From: Marisediminitalea aggregata
GTDB taxonomy: Bacteria > Pseudomonadota > Gammaproteobacteria > Enterobacterales > Alteromonadaceae
Reading direction: 5' to 3'
Assembly: GCF_900129565.1 (NCBI RefSeq)
Contig: NZ_FQWD01000006.1
Span: 62,001-126,000, forward strand
DNA length: 64,000 nucleotides
This document shows positions 42,635-52,209 of this stretch, piece after piece. Every line of letters starts with the position of its first letter. Positions within the stretch are counted from its first letter, which is position 1. The notes under the pieces were generated by a model. It made no database searches and was not told the DNA's origin. It was given only the letters and a program-made list of their open reading frames with translations. The position numbers and the translations under genes are program-made.

Positions 42635-44218
42635 ATGGAGTATATCTTTTTACTGTTTGCCTTTGTTTGCGGTCTTGGCGTAAAACTAATTGGCATTCCT
42701 CCCCTGGTTGGCTACCTGGCCGCTGGTTTTTTGCTGCACGCTTTCGGATATTCAACCACACCAGAGATTACGACACTTGCCAACCTCGGCATTACCATAA
42801 TGCTATTTACCATTGGCCTGAAACTGAACATTAAAGATTTATCGAAGCGCGAAGTCTGGTTTGGCAGTATTGCGCACACCTTATTATGGGTTGTCGTTGT
42901 TGGTGCTGTTTTAATATTTGTCGGCAGTCTTGCCGCGGCGAGCTTTGGTTCTTTGGATTGGCAAAGCGCAGCACTTATTGCGTTTGCCCTGTCTTTTAGC
43001 AGTACTGTGTGTGTTGTCAAAGTCCTTGAAGAAGCCGGCGAATCAAAAACCCGGCACGGTAAACTGGCGATTGGTGTGCTGGTTATGCAGGATATCTTCG
43101 CGGTTGTGTTTCTGGTTATCGCCACCGGGAAGATTCCGAGTATCTATGCGCCGCTACTATTGCTCATTATACCGGCGCTGCCATTATTAAACCGGGTTTT
43201 GAACCAGTCTGGTCACGGTGAACTTTTACCATTAACGGGCTTTATTTTCGCGCTGGGCGGTTACCACTTGTTTGAGTTGGTGAATATTAAAGGCGATCTA
43301 GGCGCGCTCATTTTTGGTTTGTTATTCGCCAAGCATGCAAAAGCCACCGAAATGGCCAAATCTTTGATGGCCTTTAAGGATTTATTTTTAATTGGTTTTT
43401 TCCTGTCTATCGGACTAACGGCGCTGCCTGACATGGCAATGTTAGGAATGGCTTTAGTCATCACATTGCTCCTTCCTGTAAAAATGGCGTTGTTCTTCTG
43501 GCTATTTACACGTCTGTCTTTGCGCGGTCGAACTGCGTACTTGGGAGGACTCGTACTGTCCAACTATAGCGAGTTTGGCCTAATCGTAGGCGCGCTGGCA
43601 GTCAGTCTCGGCATGCTAAATGAGAACTGGCTTGTGGTCCTGGCGATCTCTACGTCCCTCTCCTTTGTACTAACCAGTATCGTTTACCGATATTCCCACA
43701 GTATCTATCAGCGTATTAAAGAGCCGGTAAAGCGCATGGAAAACGACAAGCGTTTGAAAGAAGACATCTACCCGGTTATTGCAGATGCCAAAATTCTGGT
43801 TGTCGGTTTAGGCCGTGTTGGCATTGGTGCTTTCTCATCGTTAAACAAGCTAATGGACAACCACGTGTGGGGAATGGATGCCGACCGCGTAAAAGTTCAG
43901 AAAATGCGTGATGAAGGGTTAAATGTGATCACGGGTGACGGTGAGGATGTCGACCTTTGGGAAAATCTGGACATCAGACACGTCGAATTGGTGTTGCTGG
44001 CATTACCGTCTATTGAAGATGCCATGAACATCAGTAAACAGCTTAAGAACGCAGGTTACCAGGGCAAAATAGCTGCTATTGCACGCTACGAAGATGAAGT
44101 TGATGCTTTATTAAACAACGGTGTAGACAAGGTGTTTAACTTTTTTACCGAGGCTGGCTTAGGTTTTGCTGAAGAAAGTTTGTCGCTGGTGAATTATGAG
44201 GCTGTACGTACCGAATAG
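42635..44218 (+). CDS. CPA2-family cation/proton antiporter with RCK domain
   Basis: 527 residues. About 12 membrane helices with the Na+/H+ exchanger pattern (KLIGIPPLVGYLAAGFLLHAFG, TIGLKLNIKDL, ALSFSSTVCVVKVLEEAGE, GVLVMQDIFAVVFL), then a cytoplasmic Rossmann TrkA-N/RCK domain starting KILVVGLGRVGIGAFSSLNKL (about 388-480). This architecture is that of KefB/KefC/YbaL-type K+ or Na+/H+ antiporters. No KefF/KefG-type ancillary gene is adjacent, and glutathione gating cannot be judged from sequence. Confidence 0.88.
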   Translation: MEYIFLLFAFVCGLGVKLIGIPPLVGYLAAGFLLHAFGYSTTPEITTLANLGITIMLFTIGLKLNIKDLSKREVWFGSIAHTLLWVVVVGAVLIFVGSLAAASFGSLDWQSAALIAFALSFSSTVCVVKVLEEAGESKTRHGKLAIGVLVMQDIFAVVFLVIATGKIPSIYAPLLLLIIPALPLLNRVLNQSGHGELLPLTGFIFALGGYHLFELVNIKGDLGALIFGLLFAKHAKATEMAKSLMAFKDLFLIGFFLSIGLTALPDMAMLGMALVITLLLPVKMALFFWLFTRLSLRGRTAYLGGLVLSNYSEFGLIVGALAVSLGMLNENWLVVLAISTSLSFVLTSIVYRYSHSIYQRIKEPVKRMENDKRLKEDIYPVIADAKILVVGLGRVGIGAFSSLNKLMDNHVWGMDADRVKVQKMRDEGLNVITGDGEDVDLWENLDIRHVELVLLALPSIEDAMNISKQLKNAGYQGKIAAIARYEDEVDALLNNGVDKVFNFFTEAGLGFAEESLSLVNYEAVRTE

Positions 44219-44233
44219 TAACAAAGGCCAGAC

Positions 44234-44248
44234 TAATAACCATTCTCA
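44234..44248. promoter_or_regulatory. Fur-box-like site before the bacterioferritin pair
   Basis: TAATAACCATTCTCA fits the 7-1-7 Fur pattern TGATAAT-N-ATTATCA at 11 of 14 bases. It lies 89 bases before the first bfr ATG. Iron control of bacterioferritin is plausible, but the match is moderate. Confidence 0.35.
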
Positions 44249-44336
44249 TTAGTATATTGTTGTTTTTAAAGGAAAAACTTGATTTGTCGTACAATGAGTT
44301 CTACACTAATCAGCATTCCACGGTGAGGAACTCATT

Positions 44337-44813
44337 ATGCAAGGCGATAAATCCGTAGTAGCCATATTAAACGAAGTACTGACAAGCGAATTGACGTCGA
44401 TCAATCAATACTTCCTACACGCCCGTATGTTCAAAAATTGGGGTCTGAAAGAGCTCAATGAAAAGAACTACAAAAAGTCCATCAAAGACATGAAGCAAGC
44501 CGATGATCTTATCGAGCGTATTTTGTTTTTGGAAGGCCTACCCAATCTGCAGGCACTGGGCAAACTGTATATCGGAGAGCACACAGTAGAAATGCTGCAG
44601 TGCGACGAAAAATTCCAGGAAGAGCAACTGCCGCTGCTACGCAAAGCGATTGCGCTATGCGAAGAAAAGCAGGATTACGTGAGTCGTGATCTGCTGGAAT
44701 CAATCCTGGAATATGAAGAAGAGCACCTGGACTGGCTGGAAACGCAGTCTTATCAAATCGATAACATGGGTGTTGAAAACTATCTGCAAGCACAAGTAAT
44801 GGGAGACGACTAA
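44337..44813 (+). CDS. bfr: Bacterioferritin, heme-binding type with degenerate ferroxidase site
   Basis: 158 residues. The overall sequence is typical ([63 protein letters not shown]). The axial heme ligand Met52 is present. By E. coli numbering the ferroxidase residues are only partly kept: E18, E127 and H130 remain, but E51 is Asp, H54 is Gln and E94 is Gln. It is therefore probably the heme-carrying subunit of a mixed 24-mer with the following gene. The stop overlaps that gene's ATG (TAATG). Confidence 0.92.
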   Translation: MQGDKSVVAILNEVLTSELTSINQYFLHARMFKNWGLKELNEKNYKKSIKDMKQADDLIERILFLEGLPNLQALGKLYIGEHTVEMLQCDEKFQEEQLPLLRKAIALCEEKQDYVSRDLLESILEYEEEHLDWLETQSYQIDNMGVENYLQAQVMGDD

Positions 44814-45280
44814 TGCAGGGTAATCAAAAAGTCCTAAACGGTCTTAATGAACTGCTCGCCTACGAGCTTGCAGCCATGGACCAGTATTTTATTCACGCGC
44901 AAATGTACCTCGATTGGGGATTTAACAAGTTATATGAGCGCATTAATCATGAATTTGACGATGAGAAAGGTCACGCCACTAAGCTTATCGACCGTATGTT
45001 AATGCTGGGCTTTACGCCAGACATGACGCAACGGACCGGTTTTAAAGTGGGTAAAGACGTACCTGAAATGCTGGAAAGCGATTTACGCGTTGAATACCAC
45101 GTGGGTGACAAACTGAAGGAAGTTATCGCTATCTGCGAAGAGGCCCAGGATTATGTGTCTCGCGACATGCTGGTTGTTTTACTCGACGATACCGAAGTAG
45201 ACCATGCTCACTGGTTAGAACAGCAGCTCAAGTTGATTAAAGTGCTGGGTTTGCAGAATTACTTACAGTCACAGATGTAA
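44813..45280 (+). CDS. Bacterioferritin, ferroxidase-competent, no heme Met (FtnA type)
   Basis: 155 residues, closest to the Pseudomonas FtnA-like bacterioferritins (MDQYFIHAQMYLDWGFNKLYERINHEFDDE, DDTEVDHAHWLE, LGLQNYLQSQM). Ferroxidase residues E18, E51, H54 and E94 are all present; the last pair is at E128/H131, shifted by a one-residue insertion that FtnA-type proteins share. The heme ligand Met52 is replaced by Lys. It is translated coupled to the heme-type subunit and the two probably co-assemble for iron storage. Confidence 0.92.
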   Translation: MQGNQKVLNGLNELLAYELAAMDQYFIHAQMYLDWGFNKLYERINHEFDDEKGHATKLIDRMLMLGFTPDMTQRTGFKVGKDVPEMLESDLRVEYHVGDKLKEVIAICEEAQDYVSRDMLVVLLDDTEVDHAHWLEQQLKLIKVLGLQNYLQSQM

Positions 45281-45300
45281 ATCACACACTCACTAATCCC

Positions 45301-45332
45301 AAAAGCGCCAGTCATCACTGGCGCTTTTTTTG
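45301..45332 (+). terminator. Terminator after the bfr pair
   Basis: GCGCCAGT (45305-45312) / ACTGGCGC (45317-45324), loop CATC, preceded by AAAA and followed by TTTTTTTG. It is a strong intrinsic terminator. Confidence 0.9.
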
Positions 45333-45350
45333 TTTTTACAAACCCTATTT

Positions 45351-45821
45351 TTACTTCTGCGTGGTTGTGAAGCGCACAGACACGGGGGCGGCATAGCCAT
45401 TTAACTGGATGAGTAATTGCCACTGCATCTGTGGCTCGCTGCAGCTGCCCAGCATAAACCACCCTGCCCACTCGTTATTTCCTTGTTGTTTTAACACAAC
45501 AGGGATAACCCCCATGTACATGTTTATACCTTCAATGCGAGCTGATGTAATAGTCAGGTTATCTGGTAAAGTTACCGCAATATCGAGTTGCTCTTCCGTT
45601 AGCAACTGTCCGGCAATCGACACCGTCATTGTCCCTTCTGTAAGCGATAATTCACATTTCCCTTCAGACAAAATACACAAGGAATTTTTATCTGCCTTAT
45701 TGTAGCTATTATTAATAGGAATAATGCCTAATGACAAACTGGTTAAAAGTCCGACAACAAACAGCAAAACAAGTACTTGCAATACTTTAGGATGTCGACT
45801 AAATGTTAATATTTTGTTCAT
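45351..45821 (-). CDS. Unknown single-span membrane protein divergent from ccoN
   Basis: 156 residues, not recognised. A cytoplasmic basic N-terminus (MNKILTFSRHPK) is followed by one membrane helix (about 13-34) and an extracytoplasmic beta-rich domain with C49, C56 and C127, and the methionines M101, M103, M123 and M132. The arrangement MYMG...WFMLGSCSEPQMQW could bind a metal such as copper. An FNR box lies 37 bases upstream, shared with the ccoN side. It may serve oxidase assembly, inferred only from position; its fold outline is loosely like FixH. Confidence 0.55.
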   Translation of the reverse strand: MNKILTFSRHPKVLQVLVLLFVVGLLTSLSLGIIPINNSYNKADKNSLCILSEGKCELSLTEGTMTVSIAGQLLTEEQLDIAVTLPDNLTITSARIEGINMYMGVIPVVLKQQGNNEWAGWFMLGSCSEPQMQWQLLIQLNGYAAPVSVRFTTTQK

Positions 45822-45857
45822 TTATTTAACGTTAATGTTAAGCGTGGTTTTTCTTTA

Positions 45858-45902
45858 TTGACAGAGATCAAGCAGCCCTAGTTTATGGTATCTTTTTATT
45901 AT
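45858..45902 (+). promoter_or_regulatory. FNR box and probable ccoN promoter
   Basis: TTGACAGAGATCAA (45858-45871) matches the FNR consensus at nine of ten informative bases. A TATTAT hexamer (45897-45902) lies about where a class II -10 is expected (three bases further out). It gives a leader of about 140 bases before ccoN. The same box is 37 bases from the divergent unknown gene, so it may act on both. Confidence 0.7.
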
Positions 45903-46050
45903 TAAAAACTTTATTATCCGCGGTACCAACTGGCCTGGCAGATAATAAGTCATAAACTCCAGGCTCAGTGTGTAGGCCGCAACCTCACCTGAAAATTCAA
46001 ATTATTGCAGTTGGAAACCCTTTTTATAAAGAAGTGGAAGATTCATTACA

Positions 46051-47484
46051 ATGAGTGAAATAAGCCAAGCAAAGCCGGATTACAACTATAAAGTTGTTCG
46101 GCAATTTACCATTATGACCATCATATGGGGTATTGTGGGAATGAGCCTTGGGGTATTTATTGCTGCGCAATTATTTGCCCCCGCGCTAAACTTCGATATT
46201 CCATGGTTAACCTATTCCCGTCTCCGTCCTCTGCACACAAATGCCGTAATCTTCGCATTCGGTGGTTGTGCATTGTTTGCAACCTCTTACTACATTGTTC
46301 AGCGTACCTGTCAGGTTCGTCTGTTCAGTGACAAACTTGCTGCATTTACCTTCTGGGGCTGGCAAGCGGTTATCGTTGCGGCTGTCGCAACTCTGCCGTT
46401 TGGTATCACCACCAGTAAGGAATACGCAGAGTTAGAATGGCCAATCGATATTCTGATTGCGCTGGTGTGGGTTGCTTACATTATCAACTTCTTCGGAACG
46501 ATGGTTATCCGCCGCGTATCGCACATCTATGTTGCGAACTGGTTCCTGGGTGCCTTTATGCTAACAGTTGCGGTGTTGCATATTGGTAATAGTATGGCTT
46601 TGCCTGTTTCATTCTTTAAGTCTTATTCAATTTACGCCGGTGCAGTAGATGCCATGATGCAATGGTGGTACGGCCACAACGCGGTAGGTTTCTTCCTGAC
46701 TGCGGGCTTCCTGGGTATGATGTATTACTTCGTACCTAAGCAAGCAGGTCGCCCTGTTTATTCATACCGTCTGTCAATCGTTCACTTCTGGGCGTTGATT
46801 TCACTGTACATCTGGGCTGGCCCTCACCACTTGCACTACACTGCACTGCCTGACTGGACTCAGTCACTGGGTATGGTGATGTCTGTGATCCTGTTCGTGC
46901 CATCCTGGGGTGGTATGATCAACGGTATCATGACCCTGTCTGGCGCATGGCACAAACTGCGTACTGACCCTGTTCTGCGTTTCCTGATTGTTTCTCTGTC
47001 TTTCTACGGTATGTCTACCTTCGAGGGCCCGATGATGGCAATCAAAACAGTAAACGCCCTGTCTCACTACACTGACTGGACCGTAGGTCACGTTCACTCT
47101 GGTGCGCTTGGTTGGGTTGCAATGGTTTCAATTGGTTCTGTTTACCATCTGATCCCTCACCTGTTCGGCCAAAAATCCATGTACAGCACTAAGCTGGTTA
47201 ACGTCCACTTCTGGTTCGCAACCATCGGTGTAGTTCTGTATATCGTAGCAATGTGGATGTCTGGTGTACTGCAAGGTCTGATGTGGCGTGCAGTAAACGC
47301 TGACGGTACGTTGACCTACAGCTTTGTAGAATCGCTGGAAGCTTCTAAGCCGTTCTATGTGGTTCGTTTCGTGGGTGGCTGTTTTGTAGTTGCAGGTATG
47401 TTAATCATGGCTTACAACACTTACAAAACTGTACGTGCACCGAAAGGTAGTCTGGCTGCTGAGCCAGCTGGCCAGGCAGCATAA
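46051..47484 (+). CDS. ccoN: cbb3-type cytochrome c oxidase subunit I
   Basis: 477 residues, 12 membrane helices, with the expected histidines in [57 protein letters not shown] and [16 protein letters not shown]. It holds heme b and the heme b3-CuB oxygen-reduction site. It is the first gene of ccoNOQP; an FNR box precedes it. The ATG follows GAAGTGGAAG. Confidence 0.97.
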   Translation: MSEISQAKPDYNYKVVRQFTIMTIIWGIVGMSLGVFIAAQLFAPALNFDIPWLTYSRLRPLHTNAVIFAFGGCALFATSYYIVQRTCQVRLFSDKLAAFTFWGWQAVIVAAVATLPFGITTSKEYAELEWPIDILIALVWVAYIINFFGTMVIRRVSHIYVANWFLGAFMLTVAVLHIGNSMALPVSFFKSYSIYAGAVDAMMQWWYGHNAVGFFLTAGFLGMMYYFVPKQAGRPVYSYRLSIVHFWALISLYIWAGPHHLHYTALPDWTQSLGMVMSVILFVPSWGGMINGIMTLSGAWHKLRTDPVLRFLIVSLSFYGMSTFEGPMMAIKTVNALSHYTDWTVGHVHSGALGWVAMVSIGSVYHLIPHLFGQKSMYSTKLVNVHFWFATIGVVLYIVAMWMSGVLQGLMWRAVNADGTLTYSFVESLEASKPFYVVRFVGGCFVVAGMLIMAYNTYKTVRAPKGSLAAEPAGQAA

Positions 47485-47497
47485 GGAGTCGATACAG

Positions 47498-48103
47498 ATG
47501 CGTAATCCACATGAAATAGTAGAAAAGAACGTTGGTCTGTTGACCATCCTGATTCTGGTTGCAATTAGCTTTGGTGCATTGGTGCAAATTACACCGCTGA
47601 TGTTCCAACAGCAAACCATGGAGCCGGTTGAAGGCCTTAAGCCTTACACTGCGCTGCAACTGGAAGGCCGTGATATTTATATCCGCGAAGGCTGCGTAGG
47701 TTGTCACAGCCAAATGATTCGCCCTTTCCGTGCTGAGACCGAACGTTATGGTCACTACAGCGTGGCGGGTGAGTCAGTGTGGGAACACCCTTTCTTATGG
47801 GGTTCTAAGCGTACCGGGCCTGATTTGGCACGTGTTGGTGGTCGTTACAGCGATGAATGGCACCGCGTGCACTTAATCAACCCTCGCGATGTTGTACCTG
47901 AATCAAACATGCCTGGTTTCCCTTGGTTAATGGAAAACACGCTGACAGGTGATCACACCGCTAAGAAGATGGAAGTACTTCGTGATTTAGGCGTGCCATA
48001 CACGGATGAAGACATCAATGGTGCGCAGGCGGCAGTAAATGGCAAAACCGAAATGGAAGCCATTATTGCTTACCTTCAGTCTCTTGGCACATATTTGAAA
48101 TAA
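47498..48103 (+). CDS. ccoO: cbb3-type cytochrome c oxidase subunit II (monoheme c)
   Basis: 201 residues from ATG 47498 with ribosome site AAGGAG (47483-47488), which overlaps the ccoN stop; 21 in-frame codons further upstream lie inside ccoN and are excluded. One N-terminal membrane helix ([18 protein letters not shown]), then [12 protein letters not shown], one heme-c site, and the axial methionine in [10 protein letters not shown]. It passes electrons from CcoP to CcoN. Confidence 0.97.
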   Translation: MRNPHEIVEKNVGLLTILILVAISFGALVQITPLMFQQQTMEPVEGLKPYTALQLEGRDIYIREGCVGCHSQMIRPFRAETERYGHYSVAGESVWEHPFLWGSKRTGPDLARVGGRYSDEWHRVHLINPRDVVPESNMPGFPWLMENTLTGDHTAKKMEVLRDLGVPYTDEDINGAQAAVNGKTEMEAIIAYLQSLGTYLK

Positions 48104-48104
48104 T

Positions 48105-48275
48105 ATGGACCAGGGTACTGTAGGCAGCATTTTTACTGTCATCGTCTTTGTCATTTTTATAGGCATTGTCTGGTGGGCATTCAGTAGTCGTAATAAGAAG
48201 AAGTTCGACGAAGCCGCTAACCTGGTATTTGCTGACGAAGACCAAGAAGAATCAAAGAAGAATAGCGGGAGTTAA
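48105..48275 (+). CDS. ccoQ: cbb3 oxidase small subunit CcoQ
   Basis: 56 residues. One membrane helix (IFTVIVFVIFIGIVWWAF), then RNKKKFDEAANLVFADED, matching CcoQ (FixQ), which stabilises the complex. It starts one base after the ccoO stop and ends five bases before ccoP. Confidence 0.95.
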   Translation: MDQGTVGSIFTVIVFVIFIGIVWWAFSSRNKKKFDEAANLVFADEDQEESKKNSGS

Positions 48276-48280
48276 CACTC

Positions 48281-49237
48281 ATGAGCATGTTTTGGACAAT
48301 CTGGATCTCTGTGATAACACTGGGCTCCATTATTGGTACTTACCTGCTGTTACGTTGGAACCTAACCAACTACACAGGTCATCCAGAAGGCGAATCGATG
48401 GGCCACGAGTTCGATGGGATTGTGGAAATCAATAACCCACTTCCTCGCTGGTGGACTATCTTGTTTTACATCACCATTGTATGGAGCTTTTTCTACCTTG
48501 CTCTATACCCTGGTCTGGGCGCATTTGAAGGCTTCCTGGGCTGGAGAAGTTCTAATCAGAACGTTCAGTCTATCGAAGAGTCAATGCAGGCACGTGCTGA
48601 CGCCAAAGAAGAAGGTTTAATCGTTCAATACGATCGTGAACTGGATTACGCGGCAGAAAAGTTCGACCCAATCTTTGAAGCTTATTCTCAAATCCCGGTT
48701 GAAGAACTGGCGAAAAACGAAGAAGCGGTAAAAGTAGGTCAACGTTTATTCATGCAGAACTGTTCGCAGTGTCACGGTTCGGATGCACGTGGTAACACCG
48801 GCTTCCCTAACCTGACCGACGACGACTGGCTGTATGGCGGCACTGGCGCGAAGATCAAAGAAACGTTGATCAATGGTCGTCAGGCGGCAATGCCAGCCTG
48901 GATTGATGCCATGGGTGAACAAGGTATTCAGGAAACGGTAGCTTACGTACTGAGCCTGAGCGGCCGTGAAATGAAAGAAAATCACGACGCACTGGCATCA
49001 GCAGGTAAACAACGCTTCATGGCTTGTGCAGCGTGTCACGGTATGGACGGTAAAGGTAATCAACTGCTTGGCGCACCAAACCTTACCGACAATATCTGGC
49101 TGTACGGTGGTTCTGAGCGCGCGCTTACCGAAACGCTGACGCACGGCCGTAATGGTGTAATGCCTTCATTCAAGAAAACGCTGGGTGAAGACAAAATCCA
49201 CGTAGTAGCAAGCTACGTATACAGCTTGTCTCACTAA
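48281..49237 (+). CDS. ccoP: cbb3-type cytochrome c oxidase subunit III (diheme c)
   Basis: 318 residues with two N-terminal membrane helices (about 3-23 and 57-78), typical GHEFDGIVEINNPLPRWW between them, and two heme-c sites, CSQCHGSDARG and CAACHGMDGKG, each with a later axial methionine (QAAMPAW, NGVMPSF). It receives electrons from soluble or membrane cytochrome c for CcoO/CcoN. Confidence 0.97.
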   Translation: MSMFWTIWISVITLGSIIGTYLLLRWNLTNYTGHPEGESMGHEFDGIVEINNPLPRWWTILFYITIVWSFFYLALYPGLGAFEGFLGWRSSNQNVQSIEESMQARADAKEEGLIVQYDRELDYAAEKFDPIFEAYSQIPVEELAKNEEAVKVGQRLFMQNCSQCHGSDARGNTGFPNLTDDDWLYGGTGAKIKETLINGRQAAMPAWIDAMGEQGIQETVAYVLSLSGREMKENHDALASAGKQRFMACAACHGMDGKGNQLLGAPNLTDNIWLYGGSERALTETLTHGRNGVMPSFKKTLGEDKIHVVASYVYSLSH

Positions 49238-49253
49238 TCGAGCGTTAAATAAT

Positions 49254-49281
49254 AAAGCCTCGTTTTTACGAGGCTTTTTTT
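49254..49281 (+). terminator. Terminator after ccoNOQP
   Basis: AAAGCCTCG (49254-49262) / CGAGGCTTT (49269-49277), loop TTTTTA, followed by TTTTATG. It separates the structural genes from the assembly genes. Confidence 0.9.
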
Positions 49282-49332
49282 ATGCGACACTATTAATCAA
49301 ACGAAATTTCACGTTCTTAGGTATTCAGTTTC

Positions 49333-49824
49333 ATGGAAACATCAGACGTAAAACCCTGGTACAAGCAGTTTTGGCCCTGGTTCTTGATTGCCATCCCTAC
49401 TTCGTCTTTTATTATGGCGTATTTCATCGTCAAATTTGCTACCAATACGCAGGACTCACTGGTTGTCGATGACTACTACAAAGAAGGCAAAGCCTACAAC
49501 GTCAACCACCAGAAAGTCGAAAACGCGCGCAAGCTGCGCATCATGACTGACTTGTCTGTGAATGACGGTCAGATTGCGCTGGAGTTCCACAGCGGTATTC
49601 CCGAAGAAGGCAACGCCCTTAAACTGAGTTTTTACCATGTTACGCTGGCCGAGCGCGACGTATCACTGCTGCTTACCCGGGACGCCAATGGCATCTACCG
49701 CGGGTTTGTAGAACAAGATTTAAGTGGCAAATGGCGTGTTACCTTAAGCCCGCTTGATGATAGCTGGAAAGTACAACAGGAAATCGGTCTGCCTCGCGCC
49801 GATAAAATCCGATTCGTTCCGTAA
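49333..49824 (+). CDS. fixH: FixH/CcoH family cbb3 oxidase assembly protein
   Basis: 163 residues. Membrane anchor (FWPWFLIAIPTSSFIMAYFIV) followed by DDYYKEGKAYN, the FixH signature, and a periplasmic beta domain ending FVEQDLSGKWRVTLSP. It helps cbb3 assembly with the CcoI copper pump. The stop is directly before the ccoI ATG. ccoG (FixG), usually found next to fixH, is not in the window. Confidence 0.92.
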   Translation: METSDVKPWYKQFWPWFLIAIPTSSFIMAYFIVKFATNTQDSLVVDDYYKEGKAYNVNHQKVENARKLRIMTDLSVNDGQIALEFHSGIPEEGNALKLSFYHVTLAERDVSLLLTRDANGIYRGFVEQDLSGKWRVTLSPLDDSWKVQQEIGLPRADKIRFVP

Positions 49825-52200
49825 ATGAGTAATAACACGCCCTGCTACCACTGCGGCCTACCAGCAGAAAAAGACAGCCCTTATAAGGCAACGGTGCTGG
49901 GGCAGCCTCGTGTTCTGTGCTGCCTTGGATGCCAATCGGTGGCAGAAGCCATTGTGGACAATGGTCTTGAAAACTATTACCAGTTCCGCACTGAGCCCGC
50001 AGCAAAAGGCGAAAGTGAAATCCTTGAAACTCTGGATAAACTCGCTGTTTACGATGATCCTGCCTTGCAGGAAGACTTTGTCTATCAGGAAGGTAAACAC
50101 AACCAGATCCAGCTAACCGTAGAAGGCATAACCTGTGCTGCCTGTGGCTGGCTGATAGAAAAACAACTCTCCAGGGTGCAAGGCATTAGTCAGGTAGCCG
50201 TAAATGTGGCCGAGCGCCGAGCCATGGTTACATGGGAGCCCGACAATATCGCGCTAAGCGGCATTTTGAAAGCACTCAAGCGCATCGGTTATAAAGCACT
50301 GCCCTTTCAGCCTGATCAGCACGAAGCGTCCTACCTGACAGAGCAAAAACAGTTTCTGAAAAAAGTCGGCCTGGCCGGTCTGATGACCATGCAGGTCATG
50401 ATGCTAATGACCGGTCTGTACTTTGACCTGTTTGGCAGTATTGAGGCAGAAACCCGCCAGTACTTTTACTGGGTAGCCCTGGTATTGACGACGCCCGTCG
50501 TGCTGTATTCCGGCAGTACCTTTTATCTTGGTGCCATTAAGGCTATCAGTGCCCGCACCGTTAATATGGATGTGCCCGTCACCATCGCTATATTCGGTAC
50601 CTATATTGCCGGACTCAAAGCCACGTTGTTACAAACGGGTGAAGTGTACTTTGAGTCGATTTGCATGTTTATTTTTCTACTGTTGCTTAGCCGCTACCTG
50701 GAGCACCGTTCACGTCATCAGGCTACCCAGATATCGGCCAATATGATGCAATACATTCCGGTCACCGCCCATCGACTGGAGCCAAATGGACAGTTATCAG
50801 ACTGTTTGGCTAAACACCTGCAAACAGACGACACCGTTATTGTGAAGTCCGGTGAAACCATACCTGTAGACGGTGAGATACTAGAAGGGGTCAGTGCCAT
50901 TGACGAGTCGATGTTAACCGGCGAATTTGAGCCCGTCACCAAACAGGCTGGTCACGTTGTGTACGGTGGTACCGTGAATCAACAATCTACCCTCACCATA
51001 AAAGTTAAACAGCCGCTAAAACACGCGCTGGTTAATCAGATTATTCGCCTGCAATCGAGCGCGATGGCCAATAAGCCAAAAGTGGCGCAAATGGCCGATA
51101 CCTTTTCCAGTTATTTCGTTTCAGCGGTGCTGGTTATCTCAGCAGCCACGTTCGCGTTCTGGTATTGGCAAGGTAACGAAGATGCGTTTTGGATTGCTAT
51201 TGCTGTGCTTGTTGCTACCTGCCCTTGCGCACTAGGGTTAGCTACGCCTTCTGCCCTGACCTGCGCAATGGCGCGATTAAATAAACAAGGTGTTTTGCTC
51301 AAGCGCGCTGATGCACTGGAACAACTGACTACCATAGACACCATTGCGCTGGACAAAACCGGCACATTGACAGCCGGCCAGTTCAGTTTACAGCAAGTCC
51401 ATGTTGCGAACGGGTACACCGAAGAACAGGTGCTTCAGGTTGCGGCCAGTCTGGAGTCTCGTTCTGAACACCCTATCAGCAAAGCGTTTACCCACGACAA
51501 CCTGCTGAATGTCAGCGAATTTGAAGTCACCGCAGGCGGTGGGATAAGTGGTGTGGTGTCGGGTCAACAATGGTGTATGGGCTCGGCCAGTTTTACTGGC
51601 GTGTCCCCCAATAGCATAGCCCCTAATGCAAACGTATTTTTAACCAATGGCGACCACTGCGTTGCCGCGTTTTTAGTCAGCGACAGCCTGAAACCCGATA
51701 CCGCAGCAACGCTAGAGGCATTAGCAGACAAACAAATAGTGCTGTTAAGTGGCGACAACCAACACAATGTTGATGCCATCGCGCAAACCCTGCCTATTCA
51801 ACAGGCCCTAGGTGGCCTCACGCCTGAACAGAAATATCAGCACGTGCAAGCGCTACAGGCCAAAGGCCACAAGGTGCTGATGCTTGGCGACGGCATTAAT
51901 GATGCGCCGGTACTCGCCAGTGCAGATGTTTCCCTGGCGGTTGGCAATGCCACCGACGTTGCCAGAAATGCCGCGGATGTGGTGCTGCTGAGTGAATCAC
52001 TCAGTACTGTGCCGCCTTTGTTGAAACTGGCTCAACAAACGCGCACAAAGATTCGCCAAAATATTCTATGGGCAGTCGGTTATAACCTGCTAATTCTGCC
52101 TTTTGCCGTGTCCGGCCTGTTATTACCCTGGATGGCCGTGATTGGGATGTCACTTAGTAGTATCATAGTGGTTACCAATTCTACCCGGCTGTTGAAATAA
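49825..52200 (+). CDS. ccoI: Copper-translocating P-type ATPase CcoI (FixI)
   Basis: 791 residues. N-terminal cysteine-rich segment (CYHCGLPAEKDSPY, LCCLGCQSVAEAI), then an HMA metal-binding domain (GITCAACGWLIEK), eight membrane helices with the CPC motif (ATCPCALGLATPSALT), phosphorylation motif DKTGTLTAG, the SEHP loop (SRSEHPISKAF) and hinge GDGINDAPVLASADVSLAVG. It exports copper to the periplasm for loading the CuB site of cbb3 oxidase. It sits between fixH and ccoS, the normal order. Confidence 0.95.
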   Translation: MSNNTPCYHCGLPAEKDSPYKATVLGQPRVLCCLGCQSVAEAIVDNGLENYYQFRTEPAAKGESEILETLDKLAVYDDPALQEDFVYQEGKHNQIQLTVEGITCAACGWLIEKQLSRVQGISQVAVNVAERRAMVTWEPDNIALSGILKALKRIGYKALPFQPDQHEASYLTEQKQFLKKVGLAGLMTMQVMMLMTGLYFDLFGSIEAETRQYFYWVALVLTTPVVLYSGSTFYLGAIKAISARTVNMDVPVTIAIFGTYIAGLKATLLQTGEVYFESICMFIFLLLLSRYLEHRSRHQATQISANMMQYIPVTAHRLEPNGQLSDCLAKHLQTDDTVIVKSGETIPVDGEILEGVSAIDESMLTGEFEPVTKQAGHVVYGGTVNQQSTLTIKVKQPLKHALVNQIIRLQSSAMANKPKVAQMADTFSSYFVSAVLVISAATFAFWYWQGNEDAFWIAIAVLVATCPCALGLATPSALTCAMARLNKQGVLLKRADALEQLTTIDTIALDKTGTLTAGQFSLQQVHVANGYTEEQVLQVAASLESRSEHPISKAFTHDNLLNVSEFEVTAGGGISGVVSGQQWCMGSASFTGVSPNSIAPNANVFLTNGDHCVAAFLVSDSLKPDTAATLEALADKQIVLLSGDNQHNVDAIAQTLPIQQALGGLTPEQKYQHVQALQAKGHKVLMLGDGINDAPVLASADVSLAVGNATDVARNAADVVLLSESLSTVPPLLKLAQQTRTKIRQNILWAVGYNLLILPFAVSGLLLPWMAVIGMSLSSIIVVTNSTRLLK

Positions 52201-52209
52201 GAGCATATT

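Noticed and set aside
42712..43125. 137-codon antisense frame inside the CPA2 antiporter gene
   Set aside because: Shadow ORF; the plus-strand reading gives a full conserved protein.
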